Assembly (NCBI GenBank): GCA_038210655.1
Contig: JBBQWM010000002.1
Coordinates: 1-64,000, forward strand
Reading direction: 5' to 3'
DNA length: 64,000 nucleotides
Source: 54-19 sp038210655
Lineage (GTDB): Bacteria > Chloroflexota > Chloroflexia > Chloroheliales > Chloroheliaceae
In this document: positions 49,797 to 58,446 of the stretch, piece by piece
How the letters are laid out: the number at the start of each line of letters is the position of its first letter
Numbering within the stretch: position 1 is the first letter of the stretch
Program-made: the position numbers and the translations under genes
The notes under the pieces: model-generated
Databases searched by the model: none
Told to the model about the DNA's origin: nothing
Seen by the model: the letters and a program-made list of their open reading frames with translations, nothing else

Positions 49797-51032
49797 ATGA
49801 CTCAATTGGACAACGGGCGACCGCTGATTCAGATAGTGCGTAAAGGTGAGGTTGACTTGTATATTCCGGCCTCCGGCGATAAATCGGCCCGGCGCAAGCC
49901 CCTGATGTGTAGCCGCTGTGGGCTGTGCTATACCGAACATCGCAGCCAACTGGCGGATGCCTGTGTCTTTGTCGAGAACCGTTATGAGGCGCTGGAAGAA
50001 AAGCTGCACGGACGAGGTCGTCAGGCCGGTAGTGATGAAGATATGTTTGGTATCTACCGTCGGATGTATGTCGCTCGGATGGCTCGCCCGTTAGAAGGGG
50101 CGCAATGGAGCGGGATGGTTACGGCCTTAGCCAGTTTGCTTTTGGAAAAGAAGCTGGTGGATGGTGTGATCTGTGTCCAATCCAAGCCCGGCACTCGCTT
50201 TAACCCTCAGCCGACCCTGGCGACCAATGTCGAAGGGGTGCGGGCGGCAGCCGGTAATAAGCCTTGCTTGTCGCACAACCTGTCGGCCCTCAAAGAAGCC
50301 GAAGAACTCGGTCTGAAACGGATTGCCTTTATCGGTAACGGCTGCCAGACCCACGCTTTGCGGGCGATCCGTGACAAGCTGCCCTTCGACAAAATTTATC
50401 ATATTGGGTTGCCCTGCACCGATATTGTCAATTACCAGAAACTTATGAAGTTTTTGGGGCTGATTAGCGAGTCCGCCGAGTCGGTGGTTCATATGGAGTT
50501 TATGCCCGATTATCGGGTCTGGTTGCGCCACGAGGACGGTCATACCGAGAAGGTTAGCTATTTCTCGTTGCCGATGGATAAGATGGGGTCGGATGTTTTC
50601 CCGGATAGCTGCCTTTCGTGCTTCGATTATACCAACGCCCTTTCCGATCTGACGATTGGCTACCTGGGCGCTCCGATGCCCTACCAATGGATATTGGTAC
50701 GAACCGAGACGGGCGAAGAGCTTTTTGAGATGCTGCGCCCCTATCTCGAATTTGGGCAGCTTACCGAAAAGGGCAAGCGCGAGAAGGTTATCGAGCAATC
50801 GATCTACATGATGGACAATCCGCGCAAACCACTGCCGCCCTGGGGGGTTAAGCTGCTGACCTTTGTCGTGTCGCACTTTGGCCTCAAGGGGGTAGAGTTC
50901 GCGCGTGGCACTCTCACGATGAAATGGGCGCGTAACTTGCGCTTTATCCGTACCAAGTACCCCGAACACGAAGCCGAATTGGTTCCGGGCTTTGCCAAGC
51001 GGGTACTGGAAAAGTACGACTCGAAGCTTTAG
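49797..51032 (+). CDS. bciB: 8-vinyl (divinyl) chlorophyllide reductase, BciB-type
   Basis: A 411-residue iron-sulfur flavoprotein of the F420-hydrogenase beta-subunit (FrhB) family. Cys38/41/44/56 in MCSRCGLCYTEH...DAC and C272/C275 in DSCLSCFDYTNALSDLTIGY are cluster ligands. EGAQWSGMVTALAS, GNGCQTHALRAI, GLPCTDIVNY and EFMPDYRVWLRHEDG match cyanobacterial/Chloroflexus-type BciB as I recall it, along nearly the whole length. It reduces the C8 vinyl group in (bacterio)chlorophyll synthesis. The related 7-hydroxymethyl-chlorophyll reductase is less likely in a bacterium. GAGGG precedes ATG 49797. Confidence 0.85.
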   Translation: MTQLDNGRPLIQIVRKGEVDLYIPASGDKSARRKPLMCSRCGLCYTEHRSQLADACVFVENRYEALEEKLHGRGRQAGSDEDMFGIYRRMYVARMARPLEGAQWSGMVTALASLLLEKKLVDGVICVQSKPGTRFNPQPTLATNVEGVRAAAGNKPCLSHNLSALKEAEELGLKRIAFIGNGCQTHALRAIRDKLPFDKIYHIGLPCTDIVNYQKLMKFLGLISESAESVVHMEFMPDYRVWLRHEDGHTEKVSYFSLPMDKMGSDVFPDSCLSCFDYTNALSDLTIGYLGAPMPYQWILVRTETGEELFEMLRPYLEFGQLTEKGKREKVIEQSIYMMDNPRKPLPPWGVKLLTFVVSHFGLKGVEFARGTLTMKWARNLRFIRTKYPEHEAELVPGFAKRVLEKYDSKL

Positions 51033-51060
51033 GGAAGCAGATAAAAATAATCGTCCCAAC

Positions 51061-51136
51061 GTAGGGGCAACCCTATGTGGTTGCCCTCGGAAACCCGGCA
51101 AGGTGTTCACGGGCAACCACACAGGGTTGCCCCTAC
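51061..51136. repeat. GGGCAACC inverted repeat between convergent genes
   Basis: A 26-bp arm beginning GTAGGGGCAACCCTATGTGG (51061-51086) pairs with 51111-51136 with one mismatch. It is a variant of the GGGCGACC family and may serve as a shared transcript end. Confidence 0.8.
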
Positions 51137-51176
51137 TGGAATGTTTTATTATTTGAGGGTAGCGTTATAATTCGGT

Positions 51177-52343
51177 CTAAACCGGGTTTTTGGCATAGCC
51201 GGTTAACTCGACATAGGCTTGCCCTTTGATAGGTTGCCCATCTTTGGTGCCGCCGACTTCGCAAGCGCCTTCCCAATAAATTACACTGGTCGTCCGGCGC
51301 GTATTGAGTTCCTGGTCAAGAATTAGCGGTTTGACGTTCAGGTCGAGGGCCGGTACGCCTTTGGCCTTGATCGCTACGTTCCAACCCATCGGGTAGACCC
51401 CGCCGGTATGTGGGCTAGTCCATTTGTCGGTTGGTTTGATCGCAAAATCCTCCCGCCGCAAGTCTACCGAAGGGGTTGGTTTGCTATTGGTCAGATCGCA
51501 GGGGGCCTTGCAGGCCGGTATGTACGAACCGAAGACATCCACCACGTTATTTTTGTCGTCGCGCAAATAATAGACCATCAACTCGGTGTTGTCTTCTAAA
51601 TACAGACTGAACCAATCCCAACCGCCCGCCAACGGCAAGAAATTACCCCACTGATGATCGAACCAGATTATCCCATCTTTGATAGTTTTGGATTGTCCAC
51701 CTACGAACAGCGTGCCGGAAGCATTCATGCGGGGCCGCGAATAATAGTAAGAAGACCCTGCCGGGCCATACGAAAACTGTCCGCCGCCGTGTAACACGAC
51801 TCCCTTTGCGTCTTTAGCCGTAAGATCAATCCCGAAGCTTGCATCGGTCATGGTGGCTTTGAGACGGTCGGTTCCGGCTACTCCTTGCATCGTCCAGTCG
51901 CCCAGGGCCAGCTTAAACCCATCTTTACCTCCGAAATCGACCTTGCTTTGCGAAACCATAATCTTTTGATCGTACTTAAAGGTTTTTTGGTTTAGATCGC
52001 TAATCGCAAAATGGCTGACGTAACCAGGTGGGAAAGTGCCGCGAATCCCCTGAAAAATCACATACTCAAAACCATACTGCCCGCCATCGGTCGTATTGAA
52101 ATGTCCGGTATAGTACCACCATTCGGTAATATTGTTATGGGGCGCTTCATCCAGCGGAAAATTTACGACTGTACCGGGAACCGGGCCGGGGGTGCTATTA
52201 GGGATTTGACTTGCGGTCGGATTAGCCGAAGGTGACGGAAAAGCCTCGCGCCCGGCAGTATTATCGCCACAGGCCGCCAACAACAGCGAGACTAACACCA
52301 GACCAATCCATAAGAGATTAATTTTGAAAGTTTTTTTGAGCAT
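51177..52343 (-). CDS. CrtC/AttH-like lipocalin-fold lipoprotein
   Basis: A 388-residue lipoprotein: signal peptide with lipobox LLAAC, a Ser/Pro/Thr linker (about 28-55), then the double lipocalin-like domain of the CrtC/COG5621 family (FPLDEAPHNNITEWWYYTGHF, GGQYGFEYVIFQG, IIWFDHQWGNF, GWDWFSLYLEDNTELMVYYLRD). True CrtC hydrates carotenoids (1,2-hydratase); most exported members are of unknown function. Its position convergent with bciB makes a pigment link tempting but unproven. Confidence 0.75.
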   Translation of the reverse strand: MLKKTFKINLLWIGLVLVSLLLAACGDNTAGREAFPSPSANPTASQIPNSTPGPVPGTVVNFPLDEAPHNNITEWWYYTGHFNTTDGGQYGFEYVIFQGIRGTFPPGYVSHFAISDLNQKTFKYDQKIMVSQSKVDFGGKDGFKLALGDWTMQGVAGTDRLKATMTDASFGIDLTAKDAKGVVLHGGGQFSYGPAGSSYYYSRPRMNASGTLFVGGQSKTIKDGIIWFDHQWGNFLPLAGGWDWFSLYLEDNTELMVYYLRDDKNNVVDVFGSYIPACKAPCDLTNSKPTPSVDLRREDFAIKPTDKWTSPHTGGVYPMGWNVAIKAKGVPALDLNVKPLILDQELNTRRTTSVIYWEGACEVGGTKDGQPIKGQAYVELTGYAKNPV

Positions 52344-52461
52344 TTTATTTTTGCCTTAACTTCTAACTTACCAACTTGTTCGTTATTATTTTAACATACT
52401 TCCAGCCGGATTAGATTAAGAATGGGGAAAGGCTTGCAGTCGGTGGTAACGTTGGAAGCTT

Positions 52462-53469
52462 TTAGCTTTTCGGCTTGATTTTGCCCCGGATACGTTTAAA
52501 CCTATGATTGACCCATTGGGAGGTGCGGACGGTACGGGTAGCCTGAAGCGCTCGCAAGTCCTGCTCGAAACGGGCCAGGGTTTGACTGAGTAGCGCTTTT
52601 TCTTGCTGGGCCTGCATCAGTTGTTGACTTAATTCGCTCTCGCTTTTGACCAGAGCAGCATAATTTAGCTTTAGTTGGCGATAATTAAGATTTTCGAGGT
52701 CTTGCAAATTTGCCTGTAGGTCGGGATGCGGCTCAGGGGCGATTTTTTTCAAAATAAAGATAATCTCGATCCCATTTTGAAAGCTGGCGATCACATCAAA
52801 ATCAAAATTAAACTCCCGTTTGAGCGTCACGAGCAACTCAAATAACTCTGCCTGGGTCCAGGCGTGAAAGTGAATGCTATAATTGAGTTCTAGCAGGTAA
52901 TTAAGGTATTCCTCGATACGTTCGGTCGCCTTATCGACCTGCGTGACCCACTCCATAAAATGCTGTCTTCTCGACCAGGCCGGGCCTTCGCGGTGGTCGC
53001 GTAAGAGGTGTTCGATAGAGGTAACTTCGCGGTCGCGGTCGGCAGTAAAACGCATATCCGGCACGCCCAGATACATCACGCCGCCCACTTTTAGTACCCG
53101 CAGCCAATTGCCAAAGGCCCGGATGGGGTCTTCGCAGTGTTCGATTAGATGGCTGGAAATTACAAAGTCTTGTGAAAAGTCGGCAACAGTCGAAAGGGTT
53201 TCCCCATCATCGACAATATCAGGTTCCCTGAGAGGTTCGTCTTCTAAATTAGGATATTGTTCGCGCAAGTCGGCTACCGATAGACGGTCTACATAGCGGG
53301 CCTTCGCTGTCGCGGGGAGTGGGAGCGGTTTGTTCAAAGCCCCGATTTCCAGCCCTTCGCCGTAAAGATAATACTCCGCTATCACCTTGCGGCGGGCATC
53401 ACCTTCCTGGGCCGCTTCCGGCACAAACTGCCGATTTAAGAGCGAGGCTTGTGAGTTAACTGATGACAT
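52462..53469 (-). CDS. SAM-dependent methyltransferase with coiled-coil tail
   Basis: A 335-residue class I methyltransferase. GLEIGALNKPLPLP is the SAM-binding loop, YVDRLSVADLREQYP carries the acidic ribose contact, DFVISSHLIEHCEDPIRAFGNWLRVLKVGG is motif II/III territory and YLGVPDMR follows. The C-terminal ~70 residues form a coiled coil (SELSQQLMQAQQEKALLSQTL). Similar proteins occur in surface-glycan clusters. The substrate is unknown. Confidence 0.82.
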   Translation of the reverse strand: MSSVNSQASLLNRQFVPEAAQEGDARRKVIAEYYLYGEGLEIGALNKPLPLPATAKARYVDRLSVADLREQYPNLEDEPLREPDIVDDGETLSTVADFSQDFVISSHLIEHCEDPIRAFGNWLRVLKVGGVMYLGVPDMRFTADRDREVTSIEHLLRDHREGPAWSRRQHFMEWVTQVDKATERIEEYLNYLLELNYSIHFHAWTQAELFELLVTLKREFNFDFDVIASFQNGIEIIFILKKIAPEPHPDLQANLQDLENLNYRQLKLNYAALVKSESELSQQLMQAQQEKALLSQTLARFEQDLRALQATRTVRTSQWVNHRFKRIRGKIKPKS

Positions 53470-53546
53470 AATTTCTCCGTTTCCTAACCCCCTTTGGAGT
53501 GCAAAATATTCCAGATTACACTAGGCCGAACAAGTTATAGCAATCT

Positions 53547-54191
53547 TTAGCTTAAAAAAAGCTGATTTATCCAATCCATCAGCAACTTGGCATTTGAAGC
53601 ATCGGCATCAAGATTTTTTGCTTTAATCGCTATTCCAAATGGTTTACCCGGTTCTTTTTGCCAGGCCAGCCAGGTGTAAATACGTGCTTTGATGGTGTGT
53701 TCCTGGGGAAATCGAAGATCGATTGCAGCCGCTTCTTCTACACAATGTACAGCTTTGTTCCACAGTAAATCGCCCGGTGGTACAAGAAGACTCACAAAAT
53801 CTTCCAACATTCCGTGAAGCTGATTATCGGGCATAAGCCAGAAACCAACCACCGGCAAATCAGTTTGTCTTATAATTGTGCCTTGCGGTTTCGGCCTAAT
53901 CGGTACTTTTCTTTTTTCATAACCTGAGCTGAGTAAAATATCTCGTAAAGACTGCCAACGAGATGCTAAGTCAAAATCAGCGTCCACCACAACGCCTATC
54001 CGTTCTGGATTGCCTACTTTGACAGCGACTTTCAAATACTCCTTCAAACTTTTTTTGACGCTATCGATCCCTACTTCAACTTCTATTTTGAATGGTAGTA
54101 GAGAATCATTGGTGTGATGGTTCCAAAGTCTTTCGACTACATTCTTATCGTCTGAGCCTTCTACCAGCAGTATATGCGAGGAATCAGCCAC
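53547..54191 (-). CDS. TOPRIM (DUF3226) nuclease partner of AAA ATPase
   Basis: A 214-residue protein. TOPRIM residues are visible as LLVEGSDDKNVV (Glu11) and GVVVDADFD (Asp70, Asp72), the metal-binding DxD typical of OLD-family nucleases. The middle segment LPVVGFWLMPDNQLHGMLEDFV is characteristic of DUF3226. It begins 2 bases after the ATPase gene, so the two are certainly co-translated. By analogy with OLD, Gabija and PARIS systems it is the effector cut loose or activated by the ATPase; the exact system type is not identified. Confidence 0.8.
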   Translation of the reverse strand: MADSSHILLVEGSDDKNVVERLWNHHTNDSLLPFKIEVEVGIDSVKKSLKEYLKVAVKVGNPERIGVVVDADFDLASRWQSLRDILLSSGYEKRKVPIRPKPQGTIIRQTDLPVVGFWLMPDNQLHGMLEDFVSLLVPPGDLLWNKAVHCVEEAAAIDLRFPQEHTIKARIYTWLAWQKEPGKPFGIAIKAKNLDADASNAKLLMDWINQLFLS

Positions 54192-54193
54192 GA

Positions 54194-55351
54194 TTAACGC
54201 ACCTCAATTTGTTTACGAGTTGCAATTTCTAATTCCTCCTCGTCCAAGAAAGCAGCTTCAATCTGTCCTTTTTTGTCTTGTAATCGAATAAGCAAACCTT
54301 CCTTCTGCTGATCTTCTTGGGCTGCTTTCTGGAAGGTTTGAATACAATCCCAACTGTGCGTCGTAGCAAAGACCTGGACGTTGAGCCGTCGCGCTAGGTC
54401 AAATATCAAGCACCAAACATCCTGTTGGATAGAATAATGTAAGCCAGTATCAATTTCGTCCACCAGTAGCAAGCCATCTTTAGCGTTTACTAGTGCTAAC
54501 ATAAGACTAAATAAGCGATTTACCCCATCTCCAAGTCTGCTTAATGGGACAGCTTCATTAGTTCCCTTCATTTTGACAACAGGAAACCGTCCCGTATTTG
54601 TTTCTTGATTACCAACAAAATTTACACGCTCGACATCAGAAAGAATTAGATTTAAGCCTTTAGTTATACTGTCCTCCAGATTTGTAAGGACAATATTATC
54701 CCATAACCGGCTAGTTTGAATTTTGTTTAATCCAGTTGCACTAACTATTTGGCAATTAATTGGTCGTATTATTTTCAATACTCGCTGGGCATTTTTCTCA
54801 AGCTGAGAAAGTTGCTGGATATTTTGGTCTAAAGGATAAAAAACCGGCAGTTGTCCTTGCCCGATCCAGATTGCAAGCCCCAGCATATAATCGGACACAT
54901 TTAGATACTCTTCCGGTTTTAACGGTACTAATTGCCGCTTCCCATCGTTATCAAGGCGCTCTGCGGCCCAATCTATAGTAATAGATAAGGTTCCCTCTTG
55001 TGATATGGCAGAACCGATTTGAATATGCTCAGAAATCTGCTTGACCTCTATTTCTTTACTGCCATAAAATAGATACCTGATTGAAGACCCTATATTTTCG
55101 ATATTATCTTCTCTCGAATTGAAACCTCTCGCTATTAACGAGCGCTTGATTTCGTCGCGTGCGTCTAAAATCTGCCAAATGATAGCGGGAGAGCCTCTAT
55201 AGGCATACAGCCACAACGCCTCTAGCAGGCTAGTTTTCCCCACATTATTCTTGCCGACGATCAAATTGACCCGGCCCAACCGTTCGATGGTCAGATGCTT
55301 GAAGGCCCGGAAGTTTTTAATTTCGAGGCTATCGAGCAGTAATTCTCCCAT
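54194..55351 (-). CDS. AAA ATPase (OLD/AAA_15-21 type), defence-like
   Basis: A 385-residue SMC-like ATPase: LEIKNFRAFKHLTIERLGRVNLIVGKNNVGKTSLLEALW region with Walker A at 33-41 (only short parts cited: GKNNVGKTS), ABC-like signature zone PLSRLGDGVNRLFSLMLAL, Walker B LLLVDEIDTGLH (294-305) and FATTHSWDC (switch His). No TOPRIM domain is attached; it is supplied by the next gene, as in two-gene OLD-type systems. Composition is more AT-rich than the flanking ABC-F gene, which suggests acquisition. Confidence 0.85.
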   Translation of the reverse strand: MGELLLDSLEIKNFRAFKHLTIERLGRVNLIVGKNNVGKTSLLEALWLYAYRGSPAIIWQILDARDEIKRSLIARGFNSREDNIENIGSSIRYLFYGSKEIEVKQISEHIQIGSAISQEGTLSITIDWAAERLDNDGKRQLVPLKPEEYLNVSDYMLGLAIWIGQGQLPVFYPLDQNIQQLSQLEKNAQRVLKIIRPINCQIVSATGLNKIQTSRLWDNIVLTNLEDSITKGLNLILSDVERVNFVGNQETNTGRFPVVKMKGTNEAVPLSRLGDGVNRLFSLMLALVNAKDGLLLVDEIDTGLHYSIQQDVWCLIFDLARRLNVQVFATTHSWDCIQTFQKAAQEDQQKEGLLIRLQDKKGQIEAAFLDEEELEIATRKQIEVR

Positions 55352-55387
55352 AATATTTACCTTCTCTAATTGCTTGATCCCTCCACC

Positions 55388-57328
55388 TTACCCGGTCAGG
55401 ACACCCCAGTCGGCATAGAGTTGCTCGATTTCGTTCGTAACTTGCTGGTATTCGAGGCTGAGACGCGAGAGAGCAGCGAGGTCTTGCTTTTCACCGGCGG
55501 CGGTCATTTCCTCGGTGATTTGGGTTAGCCGGATTTCTTTTTGGGCGATAGTTTCTTCGAGTTGGGTTACTTTGCGCTGACGCTGACGTTCCTCTTTGCT
55601 GATGGTTTTGAGGTTGTTGTTAACAATAGCAGGCGGCGGCGCAGTTCCGTTTTTGGAGACGACCACCCCACCCGTCTGGATTTTAGCTTGCTGGCGGGTC
55701 GCTTCCGCCTCGCGTTCGCGTCCGCGACTGAGCCAGCCCAGATACTCGGTATAGTTGCCGATGTGGACTTTCAAGTTGCCGTCGCGGATCGCCCAAATCT
55801 GGGTTGCCAGGGCATCAATAAAGTAGCGGTCGTGCGAGACAATCAGGATGGTACCATTATATTCGTTCAGGACTTCTTCGAGGGCTTCGCGGGCGTTGAT
55901 GTCGAGGTGGTTGGTCGGTTCATCCAAAATCATAAAGTTGGCTTTGGTCAGAGTTAGTTTCGCTAGGGCTACCCGGCTACGCTCTCCGCCCGACAAGTCG
56001 GAAACTTTCTTAAAGACATCATCGTTGCTAAAAAGGAACCGACCAAGAAAACTGCGGGCTGCGCCTTCGCTCATCGGCTGTGCCCACAAAATCTCTTCTA
56101 GCACCGTATTGTTAAAATTCAGCCCCTCGTGGGATTGGGCATAGTAACCAACTCGCACGTTTGGCCCCAACTCGACCAGCCCTTCCAGGGGGGTTAGTTC
56201 ACCCATAATCGTCTTGAGAAAGGTCGATTTGCCGCTACCATTTGGCCCGATAATCGCGACCCGTTCGCCCCGCTGGATTTCCAGGTCGGGCGCTTTGAAC
56301 AAAGGTTGTGGCCCGGCTTTGGTACGATAGCCGATCCTCACATCTTCGGTCGTCAGGGCCAGTCTGCCACTCCGCAGATCGGTTTGGAGCGACAGGTGTA
56401 GCTTATCTTTCTCTTTTGGGCGTTGCACCCGCTCTAGCCGATTGAGGATTTTCTGGCGGCCTCGGGCCTCTTTGGAACGCTGTCCGGCCTTAAAGCGTCG
56501 GATAAAGTCTTCGGTTTTGGCTATATGTTCTTGTTGCGCTTCGTAGACCTTCATGGCTCGCTCGATCCGTTCGGCCCGCAAACTCAAATACTTGGTGTAG
56601 TTGCCTGGATAATCCTCGACCCGCCCAAAGCTTAAATCCATCACCCGTGTCACAACCCGGTCGAGGAAGAAGCGGTCGTGTGAGATAATCAGCACTGTCC
56701 CCGACCAATTTGCCAAAAATTCTTCTAGCCATTCCAGGGCGCTCAAATCGAGATGGTTGGTTGGCTCGTCCAATAGCAAAAGGTCGGGGCCTGCTAGTAA
56801 AGCACGGGCCAGCGCAGCGCGGGTCTTTTGACCGCCGCTAAACTTGGTGAGCGCCATATCCCACATCTCTCGCTCGAAACCCAACCCGGTCAGGATTTGT
56901 TTAACACGGGTTTCGTAATCGTAGCCGCCGCCTAGTTCAAACTGATGGGTTAGTTCGCCATAGCGTTCCAGCAGGTCGTCAAAGTCGTCGCGCCCGGTTT
57001 CGCTCATGGCGTGTTCGAGGCTGGCGATTTCCGCTTGTAATTCGCGCACCCCATCAAAGACGGTCAGCATTTCATCGTAGAGGTTTTTGGTACTCTCGAA
57101 GGTCGCTTCCTGGGGTAGATAGGCGATTTTCAAGCCTCTAGTCGTGACCATTTCGCCAGTATCGGCCTGTTCCTCCCCCGCGATAATCCGCATCAGGGTG
57201 CTTTTCCCGGCTCCATTGACCCCGACCAGCGCGACTTTCTCCCCCGCGTTGACCTGAAAAGTAACGTCCTTAAAGACAGGATAAATATTAAAGGCTTTGC
57301 TAAGCTTGTAAGCTGATAATACAGACAT
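55388..57328 (-). CDS. ABC-F family ATP-binding protein
   Basis: A 646-residue soluble tandem ABC ATPase. First domain: GVNGAGKSTLM, FSGGQKTRAALARAL, LLLLDEPTNHLDL. A charged inter-domain linker of about 60 residues (VYEAQQEHIAKTEDFIRRFK) follows, then the second domain: GPNGSGKSTFLK, LSGGERSRVALAKL, FMILDEPTNHLDI. The C-terminus is coiled coil (VTQLEETIAQKEIRLTQI). No membrane parts, so it acts on ribosomes, as ABC-F proteins do. The subfamily (Uup/YdiF versus resistance) is not assigned. Confidence 0.92.
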   Translation of the reverse strand: MSVLSAYKLSKAFNIYPVFKDVTFQVNAGEKVALVGVNGAGKSTLMRIIAGEEQADTGEMVTTRGLKIAYLPQEATFESTKNLYDEMLTVFDGVRELQAEIASLEHAMSETGRDDFDDLLERYGELTHQFELGGGYDYETRVKQILTGLGFEREMWDMALTKFSGGQKTRAALARALLAGPDLLLLDEPTNHLDLSALEWLEEFLANWSGTVLIISHDRFFLDRVVTRVMDLSFGRVEDYPGNYTKYLSLRAERIERAMKVYEAQQEHIAKTEDFIRRFKAGQRSKEARGRQKILNRLERVQRPKEKDKLHLSLQTDLRSGRLALTTEDVRIGYRTKAGPQPLFKAPDLEIQRGERVAIIGPNGSGKSTFLKTIMGELTPLEGLVELGPNVRVGYYAQSHEGLNFNNTVLEEILWAQPMSEGAARSFLGRFLFSNDDVFKKVSDLSGGERSRVALAKLTLTKANFMILDEPTNHLDINAREALEEVLNEYNGTILIVSHDRYFIDALATQIWAIRDGNLKVHIGNYTEYLGWLSRGREREAEATRQQAKIQTGGVVVSKNGTAPPPAIVNNNLKTISKEERQRQRKVTQLEETIAQKEIRLTQITEEMTAAGEKQDLAALSRLSLEYQQVTNEIEQLYADWGVLTG

Positions 57329-57739
57329 TTTGCTATTAACTCTTATTCCCCGATTTTTCCAGCAAAGGACTTTCGCTTGAAAACACCGTCAAACTCAATC
57401 TCTGGCGAGTTGGGTTCAATTTTCATCTTCACCAGCGAAGGTCCCGATTATTCACCGTCAAATTATAACATAGCTGACCGGGTTTGTGGCCCCAACCAAA
57501 AAGGCAGAAACCTTAGCTTCTGCCTTTTAATCCAAAATCCAAAGTAACTACTCATCGGAGAGACGTAGAGAAAAACTAAAATTTAGTAACCAAGTGCCAC
57601 CGAGTCATTGAAAGTAGCGAAAACCTTATTTTAGACTTGTCTGGCCCTGTGGCATAAAAATGCCGGGGCTTGGTAGTGTTTTTTCTTGCCAGGTTGAATA
57701 GTTACAATCTAAAATCCAAAATCTAAAATCGTAAATGGG
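57329..57739. other. Intergenic region with terminator and repeat
   Basis: Besides the terminator at 57499-57528 it holds a diverged CGGAGAGACGTAGAGAAAAAC repeat (about 57555, cited as a family: CACCGCAGAGACGCAGAG) and AATCCAAAATC-type heptads (ATCCAAA / ATCTAAA units near 57530-57541 and 57708-57731). No gene is supported. Confidence 0.55.
57499..57528 (-). terminator. Intrinsic terminator after the riboswitch-linked gene
   Basis: AAAAGGCAGAA / TTCTGCCTTTT, an 11-bp stem with an 8-nt loop, T-rich on either strand. It lies downstream of the minus-strand gene at 57740-58243. Confidence 0.7.
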
Positions 57740-58243
57740 TCAGTGTTGGCGGTTCACCTGACGGGCGATCAGGTAGGCGGCGAAGTCAATCGCCTCTTCC
57801 ACATCTTCGCCATCGGAGAAATAGCTGACGCTGCGGGCGATGTCGTCGCAAGGCCGTCCCTGGGTATATTGAAAAAGGACGTAGGGAAGCCGTTCAAACA
57901 ATCGTTCGCGCCCTCGGAAAAACCGCACCATTCGTTCATCGATCAGCGAACTGAAGAGGGCGGCCTGGGCCAGCACCGGTTGGGTGTGTTGGCCTTTTTC
58001 AAGGCCACGCAAGATACGTTTGACCTCTTCGGGGGTATATTTATGACGTTTGGAATGCGTGCCTTGCCCGGTATAGGAACCGAGTTGTCCATCGTGGCCT
58101 GAGCGGGGGGCGCTAGGTGATTGGGCCAACCGCTGTTGACCATTCCAGGATTGTCGATTTTGGTGGTCAGTACCCAGGTCTAAGAACAAATGAATTCGGA
58201 TAAATTCTATGAGTTGCTTTAACTGCTTATCTAATCTAAACAT
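57740..58243 (-). CDS. Unknown protein downstream of a c-di-AMP riboswitch
   Basis: A 167-residue soluble protein from ATG 58243, chosen because GGAGGG lies about nine bases upstream; the frame stays open to 58423 but that part overlaps structured leader RNA. The N-terminus is helical (LDKQLKQLIEFIRIHLFLDLG), then a polar low-complexity linker (residues about 28-65, SPSAPRSGHDGQLGSY), then a helical domain (YTPEEVKRILRGLEKG; FERLPYVLFQYTQGRPCDDIARSVSYFSDGEDVEEAIDFAAYLIA region). No family recognised. Regulation by c-di-AMP is predicted. Confidence 0.65.
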   Translation of the reverse strand: MFRLDKQLKQLIEFIRIHLFLDLGTDHQNRQSWNGQQRLAQSPSAPRSGHDGQLGSYTGQGTHSKRHKYTPEEVKRILRGLEKGQHTQPVLAQAALFSSLIDERMVRFFRGRERLFERLPYVLFQYTQGRPCDDIARSVSYFSDGEDVEEAIDFAAYLIARQVNRQH

Positions 58244-58390
58244 TACTTCAAACCCTCCGTCGTATACAGCGGTACTTCTGCCGTCAGGCTGTACAAAGCG
58301 GGTCTTACAAGGATACTTCTTTATCGCTAGGGCTTCCCTGTTGAACAGGCTATTACTCCGACCGGGAGTCTTACGTCCTGACCTGATCCA

Positions 58391-58446
58391 AAAGCCTATC
58401 CAGACCACTCTGATACACCGCACTGGGCGGCTGGTAGCCGGATAAG
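58391..58446 (-). promoter_or_regulatory. Possible expression platform of the riboswitch
   Basis: Just 3' of the aptamer, CTTATCC pairs with GGATAGG across a loop that holds the hairpin CGGCT-acc-AGCCG, and is followed by CTTTTGG. The first strand of this stem borders the last aptamer helix (GGAGGAGC), so ligand binding could affect it. The following 58244-58390 also folds (ACTCC / GGAGT; CCTG / CAGG; TACAGC / GCTGTA) but was not identified. Confidence 0.35.
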
